7,416 bases of DNA. Source: an uncultured Oscillospiraceae bacterium (GTDB lineage Bacteria; Bacillota; Clostridia; Oscillospirales; Oscillospiraceae). The stretch is from contig CAJUQN010000118.1 in NCBI GenBank assembly GCA_910588625.1, positions 1 to 7,416 of the forward strand. The letters are read 5' to 3'. Of the stretch, positions 1 through 4,774 are shown piece by piece. Below the pieces are notes generated by a model. It made no database searches, had not been told where the DNA came from, and was given only the letters and a program-made list of their open reading frames with translations. A program made the position numbers and the translations under genes. The stretch's first letter is position 1; each line of letters begins with the position of its first letter.

Positions 1-529
1 TGTTCACCAGGCAGCAGTTGAAGATGTGCTGGACGAAGTAGTCCGCGTCGTGGAAATGGAACACGCCCTCGTCGTGGGCCTTGGAGATATGCTCGGGCAA
101 CAGGATGCGGCGGGTCAGATCGCGGCTCACCTCGCCGGCGATGTAGTCCCGCTGGGTGGAGGCGATGGCGGTGTTCTTGTTGGCGTTCTCCTCCGCCAGC
201 TCCTTGTTGTCGTTGCGGATGAGGGAGAGGATGGACTCGTCGGTGGTGTTGGCCTTGCGCACCAGGGCCCGGGTGTAGCGGTAAATGATGTAGGCCTTGG
301 CCAGCTCGTATTTCCCAGCCGCCATCAGCTTGGTCTCCACCATGTCCTGGATGTCTTCCACGAGCAGGCGCTTGCGGTCCTTTCCTGCCACAGTGTCCGC
401 GATGGCCTCCACAGACCCGTCATCAAGACGATAGGGCTCGTCCACCGCCAGATTGGCCTTCTGGATGGCTGCTACGATCTTCGCACGGTCGAATTCGACG
501 ATGGAATCGTCTCTCTTGATGACTTTCAT
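1..529 (-). CDS. nrdD: Anaerobic (class III) ribonucleoside-triphosphate reductase, N-terminal part
   Basis: Cytoplasmic glycyl-radical enzyme that reduces ribonucleoside triphosphates to deoxy forms without oxygen; it needs the activase NrdG, which is not in the window. The 176 visible residues start MKVIKRDDSIVEFDRAKI. Residues 1 to about 92 form an ATP-cone, the allosteric domain that senses ATP/dATP. The start of the catalytic domain follows, with the family motifs EENANKN at 113-119, HFHDADY at 158-164 and FNCCLVN at 170-176. Cys172 probably matches the substrate-site cysteine of other NrdD proteins (FNCMLID in E. coli). The ATG at 529 is preceded by AGGAG eight bases upstream. The gene runs off the left edge, so the C-terminal glycyl-radical and zinc sites cannot be seen. 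Family assignment is secure; control is probably by NrdR through the boxes upstream. Confidence 0.95.
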   Translation of the reverse strand, partial: MKVIKRDDSIVEFDRAKIVAAIQKANLAVDEPYRLDDGSVEAIADTVAGKDRKRLLVEDIQDMVETKLMAAGKYELAKAYIIYRYTRALVRKANTTDESILSLIRNDNKELAEENANKNTAIASTQRDYIAGEVSRDLTRRILLPEHISKAHDEGVFHFHDADYFVQHIFNCCLVN

Positions 530-544
530 TGCGGACACTCCTAA

Positions 545-560
545 TCGTAATATTTTGTGG
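545..560 (-). promoter_or_regulatory. NrdR box, leader-proximal
   Basis: The core 548-557 (TAATATTTTG on the plus strand) matches the NrdR core CwAnATnTwG at 9 of 10 positions. Its centre is 32 bp from that of the perfect palindrome at 577-592, which is the usual three-helical-turn spacing of paired NrdR boxes. NrdR represses ribonucleotide reductase genes when dATP is plentiful. Confidence 0.6.
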
Positions 561-576
561 GCACCGTCTATCTGAA

Positions 577-592
577 ATACAATATATTGTAT
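577..592 (-). promoter_or_regulatory. NrdR box, perfect palindrome
   Basis: ATACAATATATTGTAT is a perfect 16-bp palindrome, and its core CAATATATTG (580-589) fits the NrdR consensus exactly. It lies in the predicted transcribed leader of nrdD. Confidence 0.8.
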
Positions 593-618
593 TATGGGTA
601 AATTTCGAGTGCTCCACC

Positions 619-647
619 ATGATACTACATCTTGTGGTCCCTGTCAA
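619..647 (-). promoter_or_regulatory. Sigma-A promoter of nrdD
   Basis: On the minus strand TTGACA (647-642) is followed by a 17-base spacer and TATCAT (624-619). Transcription should start near 612, giving a leader of about 80 bases that contains two NrdR-box matches. A third box lies in the spacer and touches the -10. Confidence 0.8.
622..637 (-). promoter_or_regulatory. Third NrdR-box match in the nrdD core promoter
   Basis: The core 625-634 (CTACATCTTG) fits CwAnATnTwG at every fixed position. It sits inside the -35/-10 spacer and overlaps the -10, so bound NrdR would block RNA polymerase directly. It is 45 bp centre-to-centre from the middle box, off the usual 31-32 bp spacing, so it is less certain than the downstream pair. 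Confidence 0.5.
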
Positions 648-722
648 TAAAAACATCAACATCAGTGAAAAATGAAATTTTTATCCAGACCAAATTTTGG
701 GACAGGAATATTTTCCCAAGTG

Positions 723-750
723 ACCCGAAACCAGTCCGGGGCATAGACTG
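723..750 (+). promoter_or_regulatory. Possible sigma-K/sigma-E-like promoter for the cysteine-rich gene
   Basis: An AC (723-724) lies 17 bases before GCATAGACTG (741-750). This resembles the late mother-cell sigma-K form AC-N16/17-CATAnnnTA, with one mismatch in the last base of the -10. CATAGACT also resembles the sigma-E -10. I saw no good sigma-A promoter between 650 and 857. The match is weak, and its main support is that the product looks like a possible spore-surface protein. Confidence 0.3.
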
Positions 751-795
751 GAATGCACCCAGGCGGGCCCTTTGCCCACCCTCCCGCGCTCGACT

Positions 796-840
796 CCGGC
801 CCCGGCGGGAGGTATGGTCTTCCTCCTGGGCCGGGGCTGG
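796..840 (+). other. GC-rich leader hairpin next to the ribosome binding site
   Basis: The arms 796-812 and 822-840 pair through CCGGCCCCGG / CCGGGGCTGG and GGGAGG / CCTCCT with small mismatches around a 9-base loop (813-821). The hairpin ends 2-3 bases before the GAAAGGAG ribosome binding site and has no U-run, so it is not an intrinsic terminator. It may stabilise the mRNA or affect translation of the gene at 858. Confidence 0.5.
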
Positions 841-857
841 TGAAAGGAGCGTACTCA

Positions 858-1925
858 ATGAGCCAAATGTATTTGAACGGACCCTCTGTGGGCAGGCCTA
901 TGTCCGCCGAGGAGTTCGCCGCCGGGGCCTGCTGCCGCCCCGACTCCAAGCCCTGTCCGCCGCTCAAGCCCGGTTGTGACTGTGACCCGTTCCCTGTGCC
1001 GCCCACAGGCTGCGGATGCACCTCCCCCGTCCCCATGCCGCCCAGCTGTGGCTGCGGTTGCGGCGGAAGCGGTTCCGACTGTCCCGCCGACGACTGCTGC
1101 CAGGCCGGCCAGTGCTGCCAGCAGATGATCTGCTGCTGTCACACGGTGCCCGCTCCTGCCCCCCAGCCGCCCCAGGTGGAGGAGGGCTGCTGCTGTAAGC
1201 AGAGTTTCCGGGCGGCGCTGTCCCTGCTGTGCGACCAGCAGATTTCCAGCTTGCTGAACTTCGACGCGGCGGCGTTTATCACCAGTACCTACACCGCCGG
1301 GGCCGCCCTGACGTGCGGCAAGCCCTATGCTGGAGACGCCGCCCAGACGGGAAGCGGCGAGGCTGGGACTATGGGCAAGCCCATCCCGGCCCCGCCCTGC
1401 TGCCCCAGCAATGCGTCCGACAACCTGGGGACTCTGCGGGGCGGCTTCCGGCGATTCTCGCCGTGCAGCTGCGACCTGCTGGACATCGACGCCGAGCTCT
1501 ATACCGCCGGAGGAAAGGGCTGCTCCTTTACCGCCAGTCAGGTGTCTCTGTGCGAGCTGGACGCGGTGGCCATCCAGAGCGCGAAGGCCTGCCCCGAGGG
1601 CGAGCTGTCCTCCCACGAGGTGACAGCGAGAAACTTCCGCTGTCTGCGCCAACAGCTGGCCCAGCGCCTGAACCCCTGCGGCGCCCCGTGCGGGCAGAAC
1701 CAGTGCTCCTGCGCCTGTGATGACCGCGACTGCTGCTGCGCGGCGGGGCTGCTGGCCACCCTGGCCCAGAACAATCTGAGCCGTCGGGTGTCCCTGGTGG
1801 CGGGGCTGCTGGTGCTCAACGACGTGACCCTGCTGGGTACCGTGGGCAATGTGCTGGTGCTGGCCAACGATAACGACAACCGCCTGTATTTCGTGTGCGT
1901 CAACAGCGTGCAGTTTATCGGGTAA
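858..1925 (+). CDS. Cysteine-rich protein of unknown function, possible spore coat/exosporium component
   Basis: A 355-residue protein with 40 cysteines (about 11%), 21 of them in the first 113 residues. Residues 25-113 are Cys/Pro/Gly-rich, with CC and CCC runs (25-26, 80-81, 86-87, 92-94, 111-113) and GCGCG stretches. A middle part (about 114-260) has scattered cysteines. A second cluster at 274-294 includes NPCGAPC and DDRDCCC. The C-terminal 60 residues are hydrophobic and beta-prone (VSLVAGLLVLNDVTLLGTVG) with a single cysteine. No signal peptide is evident. The ATG at 858 is chosen because AAAGGAG lies eight bases upstream; an in-frame ATG at 753 has none. I do not recognise a named family. 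Its composition and NPC motif recall cysteine-rich clostridial exosporium proteins such as CdeC, but this is analogy, not homology. Metal binding is an alternative. It is monocistronic, with its own terminator. Confidence 0.8.
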   Translation: MSQMYLNGPSVGRPMSAEEFAAGACCRPDSKPCPPLKPGCDCDPFPVPPTGCGCTSPVPMPPSCGCGCGGSGSDCPADDCCQAGQCCQQMICCCHTVPAPAPQPPQVEEGCCCKQSFRAALSLLCDQQISSLLNFDAAAFITSTYTAGAALTCGKPYAGDAAQTGSGEAGTMGKPIPAPPCCPSNASDNLGTLRGGFRRFSPCSCDLLDIDAELYTAGGKGCSFTASQVSLCELDAVAIQSAKACPEGELSSHEVTARNFRCLRQQLAQRLNPCGAPCGQNQCSCACDDRDCCCAAGLLATLAQNNLSRRVSLVAGLLVLNDVTLLGTVGNVLVLANDNDNRLYFVCVNSVQFIG

Positions 1926-1934
1926 GAGAATCTA

Positions 1935-1968
1935 CGCCCCCTCCGCAACAGTGGAGGGGGCGGTTTTT
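1935..1968 (+). terminator. Rho-independent terminator of the cysteine-rich gene
   Basis: A perfect 10-bp stem (CGCCCCCTCC at 1935-1944, GGAGGGGGCG at 1953-1962) with an 8-base loop is followed by GTTTTT. It begins ten bases after the stop codon. On the minus strand the stem is not followed by a U-run, so it works mainly for plus-strand transcripts. Confidence 0.95.
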
Positions 1969-1970
1969 GT

Positions 1971-2069
1971 TCAGCCTCCAATCTTGCCGTCAGCCCATTC
2001 CTGTGAGACCACGATTGCAATTGCAATAACGCAAGCGCCCAAAAAATTAAATATGCCTTCACGTTTCAT
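1971..2069 (-). CDS. Small 32-residue single-span membrane protein
   Basis: On the minus strand an ATG at 2069 opens a 32-codon frame ending in TGA at 1971. The protein starts MKREGIFNFLGACVIAIAIV and ends in ADGKIGG. Residues about 6-22 are hydrophobic enough for one transmembrane helix; the flanks are basic at the N terminus (K2, R3) and mixed at the C terminus (EWADGK), suggesting N-in/C-out. The case for a real gene is the ribosome binding site GGAGGT eight bases upstream, a plausible promoter (TGATACAAT extended -10), and the fact that it fills the space between a terminator and the divergent dinB promoter. No family is recognised. Divergence from an SOS promoter invites comparison with SOS-linked membrane peptides (TisB, YneA), but nothing in the sequence proves that. 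Confidence 0.6.
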   Translation of the reverse strand: MKREGIFNFLGACVIAIAIVVSQEWADGKIGG

Positions 2070-2114
2070 TGTTCAGCACCTCCGTAAATCCAGGTTGTGT
2101 TATAAGATATTGTA

Positions 2115-2138
2115 TCACAGCCGCACAACAAAAGGCAA
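2115..2138 (-). promoter_or_regulatory. Candidate promoter of the 32-residue membrane protein
   Basis: The minus strand carries TGATACAAT, an extended -10 (TGnTAtAAT form), near 2123-2115, with TTGCCT (2138-2133) as a weak -35 some 17-18 bases upstream. The leader to the ATG at 2069 is about 40 bases. The -35 lies about 11 bp from the LexA box at 2149-2162. Confidence 0.45.
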
Positions 2139-2148
2139 ATAAAAATTT

Positions 2149-2162
2149 GGAACGAATGTTTG
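2149..2162 (+). promoter_or_regulatory. LexA (SOS) box upstream of dinB
   Basis: GGAACGAATGTTTG matches the Gram-positive LexA consensus CGAACRNRYGTTYC at 12 of 14 positions; only the two outer bases differ. Its 3' end overlaps the -35 at 2160-2165, so LexA would block RNA polymerase. This makes DNA-damage induction of the polymerase gene likely. Confidence 0.7.
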
Positions 2163-2188
2163 ACAAACGGGAACGGACGATATATACT
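2160..2188 (+). promoter_or_regulatory. Sigma-A promoter of dinB
   Basis: TTGACA (2160-2165), a 17-base spacer and TATACT (2183-2188) make a near-consensus promoter, with transcription expected from about 2195. The ribosome binding site AAGGGGGGAG follows directly, giving a very short leader. Confidence 0.85.
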
Positions 2189-2209
2189 ATTTCCAAAGGG
2201 GGGAGCGCC

Positions 2210-3439
2210 ATGGACCGGGTCATCTATCACTGCGATTGCAACAGCTTTTACTGCTCGGTGGAGCTGCTGTCCCACCCGGAGCTGCGCGCGGTGCCCACGG
2301 CGGTGTGCGGCGACCCCAAGAGCCGCCACGGTATCATCCTAGCCAAAAACGAGCCAGCCAAGAAATTCGGCGTGCGCACGGCGGAGACCATCTGGCAGGC
2401 AAAGCAGAAATGCCCCGATTTGGTGCTGCTCCCCTCCCACCACGACCTGTACCGGGAATATTCCAAAAAGGTCAACGCCATTTATGACCGCTTTACCGAC
2501 CTGATCGAGCCCTTCGGCATCGACGAGAGCTGGCTGGATGTGACGAATACCCTCCACCTGTTTGGCGGCGACCCGAAGGCCCTGGCCGACCACATCCGGA
2601 ACACCGTCCGGGAGGAGCTGGGGCTGACCATCTCTGTGGGAGTATCTTTCAACAAAATTTTCGCCAAGCTGGGCAGCGACTACAAAAAGCCGGACGCCAC
2701 CACCGTCATCACGGTGGACAACTTCCGGCGCCTCGTCTGGCCCCTGCCCGTCACCGACCTGCTCTACGTGGGCCGGGCGGCGGCCAGGGTTCTGGCCCAA
2801 TACGGCGTCACTACCATTGGGGACCTTGCCGCCTTTGACCGTCTGGCCCTGACCGAGCTGCTGGGTAAGCAGGGGGGCCAGCTGTGGAACTACGCCAACG
2901 GCCTGGAGAACAGCCCCGTAGCCCCGGCGGGCGCCTACACGCCCCCCAAGTCGGTGGGCAACGGCGAGACCTTTTCCCGCAATCTGACCCGAAAGGACGA
3001 GGTGAGCCGTGGCGTGGCCATGCTGGCCGACCAGGTGGCGGTGCGGCTGCGCAAGCACGCCATGAAGGCGTCCACCCTGCAAGTCACCATCCGGGACCCC
3101 AATTTCAAGGATATCTGCCGTCAGCGCCCCCTGGAGGCCCCCGCCAACACCGCCCGGGAACTGTTCCGCGCCGCCATGGACATCCTGGAGCGCAGCTGGA
3201 AATCCGGCGCCCCCATCCGGGCCATCACCTTGACAGCCCACAATCTGCTCCCCGAGGGGGAGGCGGCGGAGCAGCTGGACCTGTTCCAGTCCTCTGCGCC
3301 CCAAAAGCGGGACAAGGTGGAAAAGCTGGAGCGTACCATGGACGCCATCCGTTCCAAATACGGGAGGGAGGCAGTCACCGTGGCGGCCCTGACCAAGCCC
3401 CGGGAGCAGAAAGAGGACCCGGAGGACCTGCCCTTCTGA
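2210..3439 (+). CDS. dinB: Y-family DNA polymerase (DNA polymerase IV / DinB type)
   Basis: A 409-residue error-prone translesion polymerase that copies damaged DNA during the SOS response. Palm motif I is HCDCNSFYCSVE (7-18), with metal-binding Asp9 and steric-gate Tyr14; the second catalytic pair is Asp105-Glu106 in GIDESWLDVT. The segment SVGVSFNKIFAKLGSDYKKP (142-161) is the family's nucleotide-binding stretch. Residues about 180-235 hold the helix-hairpin-helix thumb (LYVGRAAARVLAQYGVTTIGDL), and about 245-350 the little-finger domain. QLDLF at 355-359 is a sliding-clamp binding motif. Asn11 replaces the Asp common in E. coli DinB (DMDAF), giving a DCNSFY form closer to UmuC/YqjW-like Firmicute polymerases, so the subfamily label is less sure than the family. 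The ATG at 2210 is chosen over an upstream in-frame ATG (2069) because it has the ribosome binding site and starts the conserved N terminus. A LexA box overlaps its promoter. Confidence 0.93.
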   Translation: MDRVIYHCDCNSFYCSVELLSHPELRAVPTAVCGDPKSRHGIILAKNEPAKKFGVRTAETIWQAKQKCPDLVLLPSHHDLYREYSKKVNAIYDRFTDLIEPFGIDESWLDVTNTLHLFGGDPKALADHIRNTVREELGLTISVGVSFNKIFAKLGSDYKKPDATTVITVDNFRRLVWPLPVTDLLYVGRAAARVLAQYGVTTIGDLAAFDRLALTELLGKQGGQLWNYANGLENSPVAPAGAYTPPKSVGNGETFSRNLTRKDEVSRGVAMLADQVAVRLRKHAMKASTLQVTIRDPNFKDICRQRPLEAPANTARELFRAAMDILERSWKSGAPIRAITLTAHNLLPEGEAAEQLDLFQSSAPQKRDKVEKLERTMDAIRSKYGREAVTVAALTKPREQKEDPEDLPF

Positions 3440-3441
3440 AC

Positions 3442-3474
3442 GGGAAAAGACCCGCCAGGCGGCGGGTCCTTTTT
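3442..3474. terminator. Bidirectional terminator between dinB and upp
   Basis: The stem GACCCGCC (3449-3456) / GGCGGGTC (3461-3468) has a 4-base loop, is followed by CTTTTT on the plus strand and preceded by AAAA (read as UUUU on the minus strand). It lies between the convergent stop codons of dinB and upp and should serve both. Confidence 0.92.
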
Positions 3475-3477
3475 ACG

Positions 3478-4110
3478 TCATTTTGTGCCGAAAATGCGGT
3501 CGCCCGCGTCGCCCAGGCCGGGGACAATGTAGCTGTTCTCGTTCAGCCCTTTGTCAACAGCGCCGCAATAGATCTCCACGTCAGGGTGGGCGGAGGTCAC
3601 GACCTCAATGCCCTTGGGGGCCGCCACCAGCACCATCAGCTTGATGTTCTGGCAGCCGTACCCCTTCATGATCTGGATGGCCGCGTCGGCGCTGCCGCCG
3701 GTGGCCAGCATGGGGTCCACAATGAGCACGTCCCGCTCCGCGATGTCCCGGGGCATTTTGCAGAAGTACTGCACCGGCGCCATGGTCTCCTCGTCCCGGT
3801 ACATACCCAGGTGGCCCACCCGGGCGGAGGGCACCATGCGCAGCACGCCGTCCACCAAGCCCAGGCCGGCCCGGAGTATAGGCACCACGGCGAACTTCTT
3901 GCCCTGTAGGATGGGGGCCTCCATCTTGCAAATAGGGGTCTCAATCTCCTTGGTGGTCAGGGGCAGGTCACGGGTGGCCTCATAGGTGAGCAGCATCCCG
4001 ATCTCGGACACGATCTCCCGGAAGTCCTTGGTGGAGGTGTTCTTATCCCGCAGGATAGTCAGCTTGTGGGCGACGAGGGGGTGGTCTACCACGTGTACTT
4101 TTTCGTTCAT
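3478..4110 (-). CDS. upp: Uracil phosphoribosyltransferase
   Basis: Cytoplasmic pyrimidine-salvage enzyme that joins uracil to PRPP, giving UMP and pyrophosphate. The 210 residues are the usual length. Visible motifs are PILRAGLGLVDG (77-88), the PRPP-binding loop VLIVDPMLATGGS (128-140) and the uracil-binding GLGDAGDRIFGT at the C terminus (198-209). The ATG at 4110 has AAAGGAG eight bases upstream. The gene is monocistronic: its own promoter lies at 4167-4195 and it shares a terminator with the convergent dinB gene. The leader is only about 50 bases, with no room for a PyrR-type attenuator. No odd residues noted; identification is secure. Confidence 0.97.
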   Translation of the reverse strand: MNEKVHVVDHPLVAHKLTILRDKNTSTKDFREIVSEIGMLLTYEATRDLPLTTKEIETPICKMEAPILQGKKFAVVPILRAGLGLVDGVLRMVPSARVGHLGMYRDEETMAPVQYFCKMPRDIAERDVLIVDPMLATGGSADAAIQIMKGYGCQNIKLMVLVAAPKGIEVVTSAHPDVEIYCGAVDKGLNENSYIVPGLGDAGDRIFGTK

Positions 4111-4166
4111 ATCGGCAGCTCCTTTGTATATGGATTTGGGCCGGAGGACGGGTGTTTATCTAAAGC

Positions 4167-4195
4167 ATTATACCATGATTTCCCCGTCCTGCCAA
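4167..4195 (-). promoter_or_regulatory. Sigma-A promoter of upp
   Basis: On the minus strand TTGGCA (4195-4190), a 17-base spacer and a perfect TATAAT (4172-4167). It is divergent from the LytTR operon promoter at 4263-4291. Confidence 0.88.
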
Positions 4196-4227
4196 TGGGG
4201 CACAGGAGATTTTTTGGCGTAGGCCGC

Positions 4228-4257
4228 CCATCCTTGAAAACCGACCATCCATCCTGG
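4228..4257 (+). promoter_or_regulatory. Candidate LytTR operator: paired 9-bp direct repeats
   Basis: CCATCCTTG (4228-4236) and CCATCCTGG (4249-4257) match at 8 of 9 positions and are separated by 12 bp, so equivalent bases are 21 bp apart (two helical turns on one face). LytTR regulators such as AgrA and AlgR bind paired 9-bp direct repeats with about 12 bp between them. The second repeat ends 5 bp before the -35, a typical activator position. Confidence 0.55.
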
Positions 4258-4262
4258 TTTGC

Positions 4263-4291
4263 TGGACATTTGAAGCAAGGCCGGATATACT
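4263..4291 (+). promoter_or_regulatory. Promoter of the LytTR/DUF3021 operon
   Basis: TGGACA (4263-4268), a 17-base spacer and TATACT (4286-4291). The -35 has one mismatch, consistent with help from an activator. The ribosome binding site GAGGAGGG follows at about 4302-4310. Confidence 0.7.
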
Positions 4292-4316
4292 ACAATCAAC
4301 AAGAGGAGGGACGCGG

Positions 4317-4760
4317 ATGAAGGTGGAGATACAGATCGACCCAGGGCTGGAGGAGCCGGTGGTGGTCCTCCGCGCCCCCAGCCCTACCGAGGAGGTGGAG
4401 GCCCTGGCCCAGCGCCTCCGTGGCGAGGCGGTCCCCCAGCCCTTTACCGTCTACCAGGAGCGGGAGGCGGTGCGAGTGAGCCGCTCCATGGTGCTGCGGT
4501 TCTACGCCGAGGACAAGGGAGTGTCCTGCCAGACGGGCAAGGGGATCTTCGCTGTCCGCCAGCGGCTGTACGAGCTGGCGGAGGAGCTGGAGGGCACCCG
4601 GTTCGTGCGGGTGTCCAACTCGGAGATCGTCAACCTAGACCGGGTGACCGGGCTGGACCTGACCCTGGCGGGCACCATTAAGATGACCCTGGAGGGCGGG
4701 ACGGTGTGCTGGGTGTCCCGGCGGTACGTGAAGAAGATCAGGCAGGCGCTTGGACTGTAA
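4317..4760 (+). CDS. LytTR-domain DNA-binding transcriptional regulator
   Basis: A 147-residue protein. The N-terminal ~45 residues are an acidic, helical lead-in with no response-regulator receiver domain. Residues about 50-145 form the LytTR DNA-binding domain, with the hallmark segments VLRFYAEDKGVSCQTGKG (59-76), FVRVSNSEIVNLDRV (96-110) and CWVSRRYVKKIRQAL (131-145). Stand-alone LytTR proteins of this build are normally paired with a membrane partner that holds them in check, the so-called LytTR regulatory systems (HdrRM and BrsRM in Streptococcus mutans). Here the DUF3021-type gene follows after 14 bases. The ATG at 4317 sits six to seven bases after GAGGAGGG. The repeats at 4228-4257 suggest it acts on its own promoter. 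Family assignment is firm; the signal and other targets are unknown. Confidence 0.9.
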   Translation: MKVEIQIDPGLEEPVVVLRAPSPTEEVEALAQRLRGEAVPQPFTVYQEREAVRVSRSMVLRFYAEDKGVSCQTGKGIFAVRQRLYELAEELEGTRFVRVSNSEIVNLDRVTGLDLTLAGTIKMTLEGGTVCWVSRRYVKKIRQALGL

Positions 4761-4774
4761 AGGAGAGATGCTTT

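Noticed and set aside
26..544. Plus-strand open frame opposite nrdD
   Set aside because: The minus strand encodes unmistakable NrdD; the plus frame is its shadow.
668..719. Small AT-rich inverted repeats (AAAAAT/ATTTTT at 668-682, TTGGGA/TCCCAA at 697-719)
   Set aside because: Short arms, no U-run and no known operator match; chance is likely in an AT-rich intergenic stretch.
753..857. Longer start (ATG 753) for the cysteine-rich gene
   Set aside because: No ribosome binding site at 753, and the extension is translated through the leader hairpin; ATG 858 has AAAGGAG at ideal spacing.
858..1200. Metallothionein identity for the cysteine-rich protein
   Set aside because: The protein is far too long and its CC/CCC runs with proline-rich spacers do not follow metallothionein spacing; metal binding stays possible but unsupported.
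855..1652. Long minus-strand open frame opposite the cysteine-rich gene
   Set aside because: It mirrors a GC-rich coding strand, has Ala/Gly/Arg-rich low-complexity translation, and no promoter or ribosome binding site was seen.
1935..1968. Terminator acting for the 32-residue minus-strand gene
   Set aside because: Read on the minus strand, the stem is not followed by a U-run, so I assign it only to the plus-strand gene.
2069..2209. Longer start (ATG 2069) for the Y-family polymerase
   Set aside because: The extension would run through the LexA box and promoter; conserved sequence begins at 2210, which has a strong ribosome binding site.
2884..3909. Plus-strand open frame across the dinB-upp junction
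   Set aside because: It crosses a strong bidirectional terminator and overlaps two certain genes in other frames.
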